Program-made: the position numbers and the translations under genes
Assembly (NCBI RefSeq): GCF_014171575.1
Contig: NZ_CP050453.1
Location: forward strand, 992,001-1,056,000
Direction: 5' to 3'
Length of the DNA: 64,000 bases
DNA from: Microbacterium sp. Se63.02b
GTDB taxonomy: Bacteria > Actinomycetota > Actinomycetes > Actinomycetales > Microbacteriaceae
Notes under the pieces: generated by a model
Databases searched by the model: none
Seen by the model: the letters and a program-made list of their open reading frames with translations, nothing else
Told to the model about the DNA's origin: nothing
Shown: one piece after another, positions 1 to 13,400 of the stretch
How the letters are laid out: every line of letters begins with the position of its first letter
How positions within the stretch are numbered: the first letter of the stretch is position 1

Positions 1-117
1 GCTCAGCTCGCCCTCGTCGACGTGCTCTTCGTGCGGGTCGTGCAGCACAGGGGCGAGCCCGTCGCCGTGTCGTTGCAGCGCACACACGACGCGGTTCCGA
101 CACGGCGGCGCACCTGA
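1..117 (+). CDS. C-terminal tail of an RpiR/MurR-type SIS-domain regulator (partial)
   Basis: The first frame is open from the window edge to a TGA and encodes 38 residues that begin AQLALVDVLFVRVVQ. This hydrophobic helix matches the last helix of the SIS domain in RpiR/MurR-family sugar-phosphate-responsive repressors. The DNA-binding part lies outside the window. It converges on a PfkB sugar kinase, and a peptide/sugar-type ABC transporter follows, a usual setting for a regulator that senses a phosphosugar. The family call rests on one short segment, so it is moderate. Confidence 0.6.
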   Translation, partial: AQLALVDVLFVRVVQHRGEPVAVSLQRTHDAVPTRRRT

Positions 118-136
118 CCGCCGGCCTCCCGGAGGA

Positions 137-1057
137 TCAGTCGACGTGGTCGCGGGTGCTAACCAGGGCTCTGGTCGCGATGCGATGCCCGCGGGCGAGA
201 CTGCCCGTCAGGGACAGGCCCGTGAGCACACCGGCGAGGAAGCCCGCCGCGAACGCATCGCCGGCCCCGATCGTCTCCACGACAGGGGCATCGAGCGCGT
301 CGCTCTCGGCTGTCTCCGCTCCGTCGAAGGCGACGGCGCCTCGGGAGTCGGTGACCAGCAGATACCGGGGGTGCGGGAAACGTGCGCGCAGTTCCTGCGG
401 GGCGCTGGTGCCGAACACCGCCTCGGCGTCAGGGCGCGTGCAGAAGACGACGTCTGCGCGACCGGCGAAGTCGGACAGGATCTCCCTGCCCTCCGCCTCG
501 CGGCCCCGCCAGAGCGCCGGGCGCCAGTTCAGGTCGAAGCTGAGCAGTCGGTCGTGGCGCTCTTCGGCGAACAGCGCCTCTTGAGCGGCGAGGGTCGAGG
601 TGGAGAGGGCGGGAGTGATCCCCGAGGTGTGCACGAGCGACGCCTCCGCGAGGAGCGCGGATGCCACCGGCCCCCTGAGCGTCTGCGGCGACAGAGCCGA
701 CGCCGCCGACCCTGAGCGGTAGTAGTGCATCGTCCCGTCGACGGCACCGTCCGTGCGCGCGGAGAGCTCCTTGACGTAGAGCCCGGTGGGTGCATCGTGA
801 TCGATCTCCACCGCGGAGTCGTCGACACCGTGCGCGCGCAGTTCGGCGGTCAGGAAGCGTCCGAAGCCGTCGTCGCCGACGCGGGACAGCACCGAGGTGC
901 GGATACCGGCGGACGCCAGCGCGATCGCGGTGTTCCACTCGGCTCCGGCCAGGGATCGGTGGAAGGTCCGACAGTCCTCCAGCGGTCCGGCGGAAGCGGC
1001 GACGAGGGCGACCATGCCCTCGCCGAAGCAGACGGCGAGCGGGGAGGAGACGGGCAC
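137..1057 (-). CDS. PfkB-family carbohydrate kinase (KdgK-like)
   Basis: A ribokinase/PfkB-fold sugar kinase that would phosphorylate an imported sugar or sugar acid in the cytoplasm. The N-terminal CFGEGMVALV strand and the C-terminal ETIGAGDAFAAGFLAG motif, with the catalytic Asp of GAGDA, are both present. The frame extends upstream to 1192, but that part is low-complexity and Arg-rich. I place the start at the GTG at 1057, giving about 306 residues, the usual family length. No clear ribosome site precedes it. KdgK (2-keto-3-deoxygluconate kinase) is the closest type by motif, but the substrate cannot be read. It diverges from the ABC transporter operon and converges with the RpiR-like gene. 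Confidence 0.85.
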   Translation of the reverse strand: MPVSSPLAVCFGEGMVALVAASAGPLEDCRTFHRSLAGAEWNTAIALASAGIRTSVLSRVGDDGFGRFLTAELRAHGVDDSAVEIDHDAPTGLYVKELSARTDGAVDGTMHYYRSGSAASALSPQTLRGPVASALLAEASLVHTSGITPALSTSTLAAQEALFAEERHDRLLSFDLNWRPALWRGREAEGREILSDFAGRADVVFCTRPDAEAVFGTSAPQELRARFPHPRYLLVTDSRGAVAFDGAETAESDALDAPVVETIGAGDAFAAGFLAGVLTGLSLTGSLARGHRIATRALVSTRDHVD

Positions 1058-1092
1058 GATCTGGACACTACCGGATCGGCCCCGGTCGCGCC

Positions 1093-1126
1093 GATACCGG
1101 ATCGCAACCTGGTTCCGTTTGGTATC
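1093..1126. promoter_or_regulatory. Candidate operator: imperfect dyad in the kinase/transporter divergent region
   Basis: GATACC (1093-1098) and GGTATC (1121-1126) are exact inverted copies, and their centre nearly coincides with an inner dyad AACC-T-GGTT (1106-1114). It lies between the divergent starts of the kinase and the transporter operon, where a regulator controlling both would bind. The neighbouring RpiR-like protein is the obvious candidate. This is inferred from symmetry only. Confidence 0.35.
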
Positions 1127-1220
1127 TGCGGATCTGCTGGGTACCGTCGACTCATCACCGTCACCGAGGCGAAGACGCCGCGGGACGCGCAAGGAAGCGC
1201 CCGACAGGGAAGGTCACACA

Positions 1221-2894
1221 ATGCACCAATCAGTCAAGCGTCGGCGAGGACTCATCGCCGTAACCGGAGCCACGATCGCGGCGATCGCCCTCGCAGGGTG
1301 CGTCGCGAGCGAGCGAGGGGACGAAGGCTCGGAAGGCTCGGGCGACGTCGACGGGACGTTCGTCTTCGCCGCGTCATCGGACCCGGCGAGCCTCGACCCC
1401 GCGTTCGCGCAGGACGGCGAGAGCTTCCGCGTCTCGCGACAGGTCTTCGAGGGCCTGGTCGGCACCGAGCCGGGCACCGCGGATCCGGCCCCGCTCCTCG
1501 CCGAGAAGTGGGAGTCGTCCGAAGACGGCATGTCGCACACGTTCACCCTCAAGGAGGACGTGACCTTCCAGGACGGGACGCCCTTCAACGCCGAGGCCGT
1601 CTGCGCGAACTTCGACCGCTGGTACAACTGGACCGGGCTGGCCGCGTCCGAGGCGTTCGGCTACTACTACAACAAGCTCTTCAAGGGATACGCGTCGAAC
1701 GCAGCCGACGCCGTCTACAAGTCCTGCACCCCTGACGGCGACTACTCGGTCACGATCGAGCTGAACAAGCCGTTCGCCGGCTTCATCCCGTCGCTGTCGC
1801 TCCCGGCGTTCGCGATGCAGAGCCCGTCCGCGATGCAGGAGTTCGGCGCCGACGACGTCAGCGGCTCGGCCGAGGCTCCGCAGTTGTCCGAGTACGCGAT
1901 GGGCCACCCCGTCGGCACGGGCCCGTACCAGTTCGACGAGTGGGCGCCGGGCGAGCAGGTCACGCTCAAGGCCTACGGCGACTACTGGGGTGAGGCCGGC
2001 CAGATCGACGAGATCATCTTCCGCACGATCGACGACCCGACCGCTCGCCGCCAGGCGCTGGAGTCCGGCTCGATCGACGGCTACGACCTCGTCGGCCCCG
2101 CCGACACCAAGGCTCTGGGCGACGACGGCTTCACGATGGTGTCGCGTCCGCCGTTCACGATCCTCTACCTCGCCTTCAACCAGGCCGTGCCCGAGTTGCA
2201 GGATCCGAAGGTGCGCGAGGCGCTGTCGTACGCCATCGACAAGGATGCGTTGATCAGCCAGGTCCTGCCCGAAGGCACCCAGAAGGCCACGCAGTTCGTG
2301 CCGGAGGTCGTCAACGGCTACAACCCGGATGTCACGACCTACGACTACGACCCCGCGAAGGCCAAGGCGCTGCTCGCCGAAGCCGGCTACGACGAGGCGA
2401 ACCCGCTGAAGCTCACCTTCAACTACCCGGTGAACGTCTCGCGGCCGTACATGCCGGACCCCGAGCAGATCTACACCGTCCTCTCGTCGCAGCTGACCGA
2501 GGTCGGCGTCGAGACCACCCCGGTCTCGGAGGAGTGGGTCGAGTACCTCGACCGCACCACCGGCACGGCGGATCACGGCATCCACCTGCTCGGCTGGACC
2601 GGCGACTACAACGACACCGACAACTTCGTCGGCGTCTTCTTCGGGCAGAAGAGCTCCGAATGGGGTTTCGACAACCCGGAGCTGTTCCAGAAGCTCACGG
2701 AGGCGCGCGGCGTCTCCAACCTCGACGACCAGACGCCGCTGTACGAGGAGATCAACGAGATGGTCGCCGAGTTCATCCCCGGCGTCCCGCTCGCGCACCC
2801 GGCGCCGACGCTGGCGTTCGACCCGCGCGTGAAGAGCTACCCGGCCAGCCCGGTGAACGACGAGGTCTTCACGGACATCGTCCTCACCAAGTAG
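1221..2894 (+). CDS. ABC transporter substrate-binding lipoprotein (SBP family 5, Opp/Dpp type)
   Basis: The extracytoplasmic solute-binding component of an Opp/Dpp-type importer, 557 residues. The N-terminus has Lys/Arg residues, a hydrophobic stretch and a lipobox LAGC with the lipidated Cys at about residue 27. A low-complexity Glu/Gly/Ser linker follows, then family-5 landmarks: ASSDPASLDPAF, LAEKWESSEDG, the TGPYQFDEW segment, and VREALSYAIDKDALI. The start at 1221 is set by AGGGAAGG (1206-1213). Family-5 proteins bind peptides but also oligosaccharides, glycosides, nickel or opines. The sugar kinase next door favours a sugar ligand, which is an inference. Confidence 0.92.
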   Translation: MHQSVKRRRGLIAVTGATIAAIALAGCVASERGDEGSEGSGDVDGTFVFAASSDPASLDPAFAQDGESFRVSRQVFEGLVGTEPGTADPAPLLAEKWESSEDGMSHTFTLKEDVTFQDGTPFNAEAVCANFDRWYNWTGLAASEAFGYYYNKLFKGYASNAADAVYKSCTPDGDYSVTIELNKPFAGFIPSLSLPAFAMQSPSAMQEFGADDVSGSAEAPQLSEYAMGHPVGTGPYQFDEWAPGEQVTLKAYGDYWGEAGQIDEIIFRTIDDPTARRQALESGSIDGYDLVGPADTKALGDDGFTMVSRPPFTILYLAFNQAVPELQDPKVREALSYAIDKDALISQVLPEGTQKATQFVPEVVNGYNPDVTTYDYDPAKAKALLAEAGYDEANPLKLTFNYPVNVSRPYMPDPEQIYTVLSSQLTEVGVETTPVSEEWVEYLDRTTGTADHGIHLLGWTGDYNDTDNFVGVFFGQKSSEWGFDNPELFQKLTEARGVSNLDDQTPLYEEINEMVAEFIPGVPLAHPAPTLAFDPRVKSYPASPVNDEVFTDIVLTK

Positions 2895-2912
2895 GCCCGA
2901 CCATGTGATCGT

Positions 2913-2951
2913 CGTTCCCCGGTTCCTCCTTCGCGGCGGGACCGGGGAACG
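2913..2951 (+). terminator. Intercistronic hairpin between binding protein and permease
   Basis: CGTTCCCCGGT (2913-2923) and ACCGGGGAACG (2941-2951) form a perfect 11-bp stem with a 17-base loop and no T-tract. Such hairpins after binding-protein genes commonly attenuate transcription and protect the upstream mRNA, so the binding protein is made in excess over the permeases. Confidence 0.7.
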
Positions 2952-2979
2952 GCGTACCTTCTGATCGACGGAGATCTTC

Positions 2980-3984
2980 GTGCTGCGCACCATCGGCAGG
3001 CGACTGCTGTTCCTCATCCCCACCCTGTTCGGGCTCAGCATCCTGCTGTTCGCCTGGGTCAGGGCCCTTCCCGGCGGCCCCGCGGTCGCCCTTCTCGGCG
3101 AGAAGGCCACACCGGAGGCCATCGCCAGGGTCAACGAGCTCTACGGCTTCGACGAACCCCTCATCCAGCAGTACTTCACCTGGATCGGTCGCCTGCTGCA
3201 GGGCGATTTCGGAACGTCGATCCAGACGAACCGACCCGTGGTGGAGGAGTTCATGCGGCGCTTCCCCGCGACGCTGGAGCTCAGCGTGATGGCGCTCATC
3301 TTCGCGGTCGGCGTCGGCATCCCCCTGGGATACTGGGCCGCCCGCCGGCACGGGAAGTTCACCGACCACGCGTCGGTCGTGCTGAGCCTCATCGGCATCA
3401 CGATCCCGGTGTTCTTCCTCGCGTTCATCCTCAAGTACGTCTTCGCCGTGCAACTGGGATGGCTGCCGTCGGACGGCCGCCAAGACCCGCGGATAGACGC
3501 GACCCATCCCACCGGTTTCTACGTGTGGGACGGCATCATCACCGGCGAGTTCGACGCCGCATGGGATGCGATCCTGCACCTGGTCCTGCCCGCGCTCGCG
3601 CTCGGCACCATCCCCCTCGCCATCATCGTCCGCATCACGAGGGCCAGCGTCCTCGAGGTGCAGAACGCGGACTACGTGCGCACCGGGCGGGCGAAGGGCG
3701 TCGGTGCGCCCACGTTGCGCAACCGCTTCATCCTGCGCAACGCGATGCTCCCGGTCATCACGACGATCGGTCTGCAGACGGGACTGTTGATCTCCGGGGC
3801 GGTGCTCACCGAGACGGTGTTCGCCTTCCCCGGTATCGGCTCGTTCCTCGCGAGGGCGATCTTCACGAGGGACTTCCCGGTGCTCCAGGGATTCATCATC
3901 TTCATCGCGATCGCGTACGCGCTGATCAACCTGGCGGTCGATGTCTCCTACAGCTTCATCGACCCGAGAGTGAGGGTGCAGTGA
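2980..3984 (+). CDS. ABC transporter permease, DppB/OppB family
   Basis: The first integral membrane subunit of the importer, 334 residues, with a GTG start 7 bases after GGAG. The N-terminus RLLFLIPTLFGLSILLF is the typical first membrane helix, followed by the ALPGGPA element (LPGDPA in many homologues). The cytoplasmic EAA loop is recognisable around DYVRTGRAKGVG, as are TVFAFPGIGSFLARAI near the end and the C-terminal YSFIDPRVR. It would pair with the DppC-type permease 34 bases downstream and with the fused ATPase. Confidence 0.93.
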   Translation: MLRTIGRRLLFLIPTLFGLSILLFAWVRALPGGPAVALLGEKATPEAIARVNELYGFDEPLIQQYFTWIGRLLQGDFGTSIQTNRPVVEEFMRRFPATLELSVMALIFAVGVGIPLGYWAARRHGKFTDHASVVLSLIGITIPVFFLAFILKYVFAVQLGWLPSDGRQDPRIDATHPTGFYVWDGIITGEFDAAWDAILHLVLPALALGTIPLAIIVRITRASVLEVQNADYVRTGRAKGVGAPTLRNRFILRNAMLPVITTIGLQTGLLISGAVLTETVFAFPGIGSFLARAIFTRDFPVLQGFIIFIAIAYALINLAVDVSYSFIDPRVRVQ

Positions 3985-4018
3985 TGTCCCTCGTCATCGT
4001 CCGAAAGGAGGCGGTCGC

Positions 4019-4984
4019 ATGAGCATCGCCCTCCCACCCGCCCAGGGGCCGTCGGCCGAGAGCGGCGGCAGCATCGACACCGTCGCGATCGCGCAGGCCG
4101 ATCTCAAGAACGGCTCAGGCGGATTCTGGCGCGACGTGTTCCGCCGACTGCGCCGCAACCCGACGGCCTGGATCGGCGCGATCATCGTGCTGCTGTTCTT
4201 GCTCGTCGCCGGACTCGCACCATGGCTGGCCCCTTACCCGGAGACCGCGCTGCCGGGGGCGAAGTTCATCACGCCGACGCACATCCCCGGCCCGGGGGAG
4301 CTGCCGGAGTTCCCGCTCGGTCTCGACCGCTTCGGCGGAGACGTGCTGTCGAAGCTCATCTGGGGCGCGCAGGCGTCGCTCCTGATCGGCGTCATCTCCA
4401 CCGCGATGGGCCTGGTCGGCGGCATGATCCTCGGTCTCCTCGCCGGCACGTTCGGCGGGTGGGTCGACACCGTCATCATGCGCGTCGTCGACATCATCCT
4501 CTCGGTGCCGAACCTCCTGCTGGCGGTGTCGATCGCCGCGATCCTCGGGCAGACGCCGTTCGCGGTCATGATCGCGATCGGGGCGTCGCAGGTTCCGATC
4601 TTCGCGCGCCTGCTCCGGGCCTCGATGCTGCAGCAGCGCTCGAGCGACTACGTCCTCTCGGCGCAGACGCTCGGGCTCGGCCGCGGGCAGATCACCATGT
4701 CGCATGTGCTGCCGAACGCGATCGGTCCCGTGATCGTGCAGGGGACCCTCACGCTCGCGACCGCCGTGATCGATGCGGCGGCGCTGTCGTTCCTCGGGCT
4801 CGGCGGCGGAGGACCCGCGACGGCCGAGTGGGGGCGCATGCTCACCTACGCGCAGGCCGAGCTCGCGATCGCGCCCTGGCTGGCGTTCCTCCCCGGCATC
4901 TGCATCGCCATCACCGCACTCGGCTTCACGCTGCTGGGTGAGGCGTTGCGCGAAGCGATGGATCCGCGGACGAGGGCGCGATGA
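4019..4984 (+). CDS. ABC transporter permease, DppC/OppC family
   Basis: The second permease subunit, 321 residues. The ATG at 4019 follows a strong AAGGAGG (4005-4011). A hydrophilic N-terminal arm of about 35 residues leads into [16 protein letters not shown], the usual start of OppC_N. The signature [19 protein letters not shown] is present (LGTDxxGRDVLSRLIxG in homologues), as is the EAA-like segment around [16 protein letters not shown]. The C-terminus has [13 protein letters not shown]. It is co-transcribed with its neighbours: its stop overlaps an ATG at 4981, though the ATPase probably starts later. Confidence 0.93.
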   Translation: MSIALPPAQGPSAESGGSIDTVAIAQADLKNGSGGFWRDVFRRLRRNPTAWIGAIIVLLFLLVAGLAPWLAPYPETALPGAKFITPTHIPGPGELPEFPLGLDRFGGDVLSKLIWGAQASLLIGVISTAMGLVGGMILGLLAGTFGGWVDTVIMRVVDIILSVPNLLLAVSIAAILGQTPFAVMIAIGASQVPIFARLLRASMLQQRSSDYVLSAQTLGLGRGQITMSHVLPNAIGPVIVQGTLTLATAVIDAAALSFLGLGGGGPATAEWGRMLTYAQAELAIAPWLAFLPGICIAITALGFTLLGEALREAMDPRTRAR

Positions 4985-5028
4985 ACCCCCGCGACGAGGG
5001 CGCCCTGTACGCCACGAAGGAGAATCAG

Positions 5029-6681
5029 ATGTCGTCCGAACCGCTGCTGTCGGTCGAAGGCCTCGCGGTGGACTTCGCCACCATGGACGGTGTGGTGCAC
5101 GCCGTCGAGGGCGTGGACCTCGAGATCCGTCCGGGGGAGACGGTCGCGATCGTCGGGGAATCGGGGTCGGGCAAGTCGACCACCGCGATGGCCATCATCG
5201 GCCTGCTCGCCGGCGGGGAAAGGTCGCGTCCGGAAGCATCCGTCTCGACGGGAAGGAGATCGCGCACGCGCCGGAGAACGAGCTGCGCACGATCCGCGGC
5301 CGCGACATCGGCCTCGTGCCGCAGGACCCGATGTCGAACCTGAACCCGGTCGCGAAGATCGGCACGCAGGTCGCCGAGACGCTGCTCGCGCACGGTCTCG
5401 CGACCCGGCAGAACGTGAACGCGAAGGTCGTGGAGGCGCTGACCGCCGCGGGCCTTCCCGACCCGGAACGGCGTGCGAAGCAGTACCCGCACGAGTTCTC
5501 CGGCGGGATGCGCCAGCGCGCACTCATCGCGATCGGTCTGGCGTGCAAACCGCGCCTGCTGATCGCGGATGAGCCCACCAGCGCTCTCGACGTGACGGTG
5601 CAGCAGACGATCCTCGACCAGATCGGGCAGATGACGCGGGAGCTGGGAACGGCCGTGCTGCTCATCACCCACGATCTCGGCCTCGCGGCCGAGCGTGCCG
5701 AGCGGTGATCGTCATGCATCGCGGCAGGGTCGTCGAGCAGGGTGCCGCGCGGCAGATCCTGGAGAACCCGCAGCATCCGTACACGCAGTCGCTCGTGAAG
5801 GCGGCGCCCTCGGTCGCTGCGGCCCGTCTGCAGCCGGAGGCGTTCCGGGTGCAGGAGCGGACCGCGGAGGTTGGTGTCGAGGTCGAGGCTGCTCCCGCCG
5901 ACAACATCGTCGAGATCGAGAACCTCACGAAGGTGTACCCGGTGCGCGGTCGCGGTGAGGACTTCGTGGCGGTCGACGACGTGTCGCTCGCCATCCCCCG
6001 GGGGGAGACGGTGGCGATCGTGGGGGAGTCCGGGTCGGGCAAGACCACGACGGCGCGGATGCTGTTGAAGGTGATCGAGCCGACGAGCGGGCTTATCCGC
6101 TACGAGGGCAAGGACATCGCGTCGCTGAGCCGGGCCGAGACGAGGGACTTCCGCCAGCAGGTGCAGCCGATCTTCCAGGATCCGTACTCGAGCCTGAACC
6201 CGATGTTCACGATCGAGCGCCTGATCGCGGAGCCGCTCGACTTCTACAAGAGGGGGAGTGGCGCCGAGCGACGCGCGCGCGTGCGGCAGCTCCTCGACGA
6301 CGCCCTGCCGCAGTCGATGCTGCGACGGTATCCGTCCGAGCTCTCGGGAGGACAGCGGCAGCGCGTCGCGATCGCCGCGCGCTCGCGCTGTCGCCCGACC
6401 TGATCGTGTGCGACGAGCCCGTCTCGGCGCTCGACGTCCTGGTGCAGGATCAGATCCTCACGCTGCTCGGAGATCTGCAACGCGAGTACGGCTTGAGCTA
6501 CCTCTTCATCTCGCACGACCTGGCAGTGGTGCGACTGATCAGCGACTACGTGTGCGTCATGAAGGACGGCAGGCTCGTCGAGGCGGCCAGCTCGGAGGAG
6601 ATCTTCACGAATCCGCGCGACCCGTACACGCGGCGTCTGCTGGCCTCCATCCCCGGCAACGAGCTCAACATCGCGTCGTGA
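5029..6681 (+). pseudogene. Fused double-ATPase ABC protein (DppD-DppF type), broken by three frameshifts
   Basis: Two ABC ATPase domains in one chain, energising the upstream permeases. The ATG at 5029 is chosen because AAGGAG (5017-5022) precedes it. Domain 1 has Walker [10 protein letters not shown], the signature [16 protein letters not shown], Walker [13 protein letters not shown], and the oligopeptide-specific C-terminal NPQHPYTQSLV. Domain 2 has [36 protein letters not shown] and [11 protein letters not shown]. The frame changes near 5217 (GGCGGGG), 5705 (GAGCGG) and 6386 (ATCGCC), each repaired by one added G or C. After repair the protein is about 550 residues, like GsiA/YejF-type fusions. 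Three independent losses in one gene with perfectly kept motifs suggest sequence error rather than decay. Confidence 0.85.
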
Positions 6682-6715
6682 AGCACCGGGCCGGGCGGGG
6701 TCCGGCCCGGTGCTT
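6681..6715 (+). terminator. Terminator of the ABC transporter operon
   Basis: AAGCACCGGGCCGG (6681-6694) pairs perfectly with CCGGCCCGGTGCTT (6702-6715), a 14-bp stem with a 7-base loop. It begins on the last base of the ATPase stop codon. There is no long T-tract, which is common in high-GC actinobacteria. It separates the operon from the rpoB promoter. Confidence 0.85.
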
Positions 6716-6757
6716 CGGTCCAATACCGCAGCATCCGAGATTGGTCAAGGACTGCGC

Positions 6758-6786
6758 TTGCCATGTCGCACAATCGTGCGTATAGT
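6758..6786 (+). promoter_or_regulatory. rpoB promoter (-35/-10)
   Basis: TTGCCA (6758-6763) and TATAGT (6781-6786) are separated by exactly 17 bases, a strong sigma-70-type (SigA) promoter. Transcription from about 6793 would leave a leader of roughly 120 bases before the rpoB start. It is the best -35/-10 match I found in the window, as expected for RNA polymerase genes. Confidence 0.8.
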
Positions 6787-6912
6787 TGGTAGTTGCGCTC
6801 GCTTCTCCCTGCCCTCATATGGTGGTCGGCATTTCGTTGAGTTCTCGAGCGCACACTCCACCTGACGACAAAGGAATCGAGAAGCCCTGCGGGGCTCACG
6901 GAGGTTATTCCC

Positions 6913-10416
<3,504 letters not shown>

Positions 10417-10422
10417 TCCGCA

Positions 10423-10454
10423 GGTGTGCCCGGGATCCACCTCCCGGGCACACC
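10423..10454 (+). terminator. rpoB-rpoC intergenic hairpin (attenuator or processing site)
   Basis: GGTGTGCCCGGGA (10423-10435) and TCCCGGGCACACC (10442-10454) form a perfect 13-bp stem with a 6-base loop, directly after the rpoB stop. It has no T-tract and rpoC follows 42 bases later, so it more likely acts as a partial attenuator or mRNA-stabilising hairpin than a full terminator. Confidence 0.65.
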
Positions 10455-10496
10455 GAAGCAGACTTCTCAAAAAGAATTTCCGACACAGGAGAACTA

Positions 10497-13400
10497 GTGC
10501 TCGAGTCCACAACTTTCGATGAGCTTCGCATCGGCCTGGCGACCGCAGACCACATCCGCGCTTGGTCGTACGGCGAGGTCAAGAAGCCCGAAACCATCAA
10601 CTACCGCACACTGAAGCCGGAGAAGGACGGTCTCTTCGGAGAGCAGATCTTCGGCCCGTCCCGCGACTGGGAGTGCGCCTGCGGCAAGTACAAGCGTGTC
10701 CGCTTCAAGGGCATCGTCTGCGAGCGCTGCGGCGTGGAGGTCACCAAGAGCTCCGTCCGTCGTGAGCGCATGGGTCACATCGAGCTCGCCGCTCCCGTCA
10801 CCCACATCTGGTACTTCAAGGGTGTTCCCTCGCGCCTCGGCTACCTGCTCGACATGGCGCCGAAGGACCTCGAGAAGGTCATCTACTTCGCCGCCTACAT
10901 GGTCATCTCGGTCGACGAGGATGCTCGTCACCGCGACCTGGGCACGCAGGAGAACAACATCCGCCTCGAGCTGAAGACGCTCGGCGACCGCCGCGACTCC
11001 AAGATCGCGGAGCGCCTCGCCAAGCTGGAGGAGGAGCTCGCTGCTCTCGAGGCAGAGGGTGCCAAGGCCGACGCCAAGAAGAAGGTGAAGGACGCCGCCG
11101 AGAAGGAGATGTCCCTCATCCGCAAGGGCGCCGACGAGCAGATCGCCAAGCTCGAGCGCGTGTGGGAGGACTTCCGCACGCTCGAGGTCGGTGCGCTCCG
11201 CCCCGAGGACGACGTCTTCCACGAGCTGCAGGACCGCTTCGGTCAGTACTTCGAGGCCTACATGGGCGCCGAGTCGATCCAGCGTCGCCTCGCCGCCTTC
11301 GACCTTGACGCCGAGGCCGAGAACCTGCGTCTGCAGATCTCCGAGGGCAAGGGCCAGCGCAAGATCCGTGCGATCAAGCGCCTCAAGGTCGTCAGCTCGT
11401 TCCTCGAGACCGGCATGAGCCCGGCCGCGATGGTCCTCGATGTGGTTCCGGTGATCCCGCCGGAGCTGCGCCCGATGGTCCAGCTCGACGGTGGCCGCTT
11501 CGCGACCTCCGACCTGAACGACCTGTACCGCCGCGTGATCAACCGCAACAACCGTCTTCGTCGTCTGATCGACCTCGGCGCCCCCGAGATCATCGTCAAC
11601 AACGAGAAGCGCATGCTGCAGGAGGCCGTCGACGCACTGTTCGACAACGGTCGTCGCGGTCGTCCCGTCACCGGCACCGGCAACCGTGCTCTGAAGTCCC
11701 TCAGCGACATGCTGAAGGGCAAGCAGGGTCGTTTCCGTCAGAACCTGCTCGGCAAGCGCGTCGACTACTCCGGCCGTTCGGTCATCATCGTCGGCCCGCA
11801 GCTGAAGCTGCACCAGTGCGGTCTGCCCAAGCAGATGGCGCTGGAGCTCTTCAAGCCGTTCGTCATCAAGCGCCTGATCGACCTCGGTCACTCGCAGAAC
11901 ATCAAGGCGGCCAAGCGTGCCGTCGAGCGCACCCGTCCCGAGGTCTGGGACGTGCTCGAGGAGATCATCCGTGAGCGTCCGGTTCTGCTGAACCGTGCAC
12001 CCACGCTGCACCGCCTCGGCATCCAGGCGTTCGAGCCGCAGCTCGTCGAGGGCAAGGCCATCCAGCTGCACCCGCTCGTCTGCGCGGCGTTCAACGCCGA
12101 CTTCGACGGTGACCAGATGGCTGTCCACCTGCCGCTGTCGGTCGAGGCCCAGGCCGAGGCCCGCGTGCTGATGCTCGCCTCGAACAACATCCTGAAGCCG
12201 TCCGACGGACGCCCGGTCACCCTGCCTTCGCAGGACATGATCATCGGTCTGCACCACCTGACCACGGTCAAGGAGGGCGCAGCCGGTGAGGGCCGTGCGT
12301 TCGGTTCGGTGGGCGAGGCGATCCTGGCCAAGGACGAGGGAACCCTCGACCTGCAGGCGAAGATCCGCATCCGCATCCCGGGTCTGACGTTCCTCGAGGG
12401 CGAAGCTCCCGAGGGCTACGAGCGCCACGGTCTCGTCGACGCCTCGCTGGGTCAGGCGATCTTCAACGACACGCTGCCCAAGGGCTACCCGTTCGTCCGC
12501 GAGCAGGCCGACAAGAACAAGCTGTCGCAGATCGTCAACAAGCTGGCCGAGGAGTACCCCAAGGTCGAGACTGCTGCATCGCTGGACCGCATCAAGGACG
12601 CCGGTTTCTACTGGGCAACGCGCTCCGGTGTGACCGTCGCCCTGAGCGACATCCTGACCCCGCCGAACAAGGCGGAGATCGTCGCCGGCTACGAGAAGCA
12701 GGCCGCGAAGGTCCAGTCGCAGTACGAGAAGGGTCTGACGACCGACTCCGAGCGTCGCCAGGAGCTCATCAAGATCTGGACCGAGGCGACCGACGAGGTC
12801 CAGGCCGCGATGAAGGCCAACTTCCCCGAGGACAACACCATCAACCGCATGGTGTCGTCGGGTGCTCGTGGTAACTGGCTGCAGATCCGGAACATCGCCG
12901 GTATGCGTGGTCTGGTGAACAACCCCAAGGGTGAGATCATCCCGCGTCCGATCATCTCCTCGTACCGCGAGGGTCTGTCGGTGGCGGAGTACTTCATCGC
13001 GACGCACGGTACCCGTAAGGGTCTGGCCGACACCGCTCTGCGTACCGCCGACTCGGGTTACCTGACCCGTCGTCTGGTGGATGTCTCGCAGGACGTCATC
13101 ATCCGCGAAGAGGACTGCGGCACGTCGAAGGGCCTCGAGCTCCCGATCGCTGCTCCGAACTCGCAGGGTGAGCTCGTGCGCGACGCGAACGTCGAGAACT
13201 CGGTGTTCGCTCGTACGCTGGCCTCCGACGTGGTCGACAGCAAGGGCGAGGTCCTCGCCTCCGCCGGTGACGACGTGGGTGACGTGCTGATCGACAAGCT
13301 CGTCGCGCTGGGTGTCGAGAGCATCAAGGTGCGCTCGGTCCTGACGTGCGACTCCGCCGTCGGTGTCTGCGCACAGTGCTACGGCCGTTCGCTCGCGACG

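Noticed and set aside
5029..6681. Programmed frameshifting in the fused ABC ATPase
   Set aside because: The three sites lack a slippery heptamer with a downstream pseudoknot, and three shifts in one gene would be unheard of. Similar breaks occur across unrelated genes, so sequence error is simpler.
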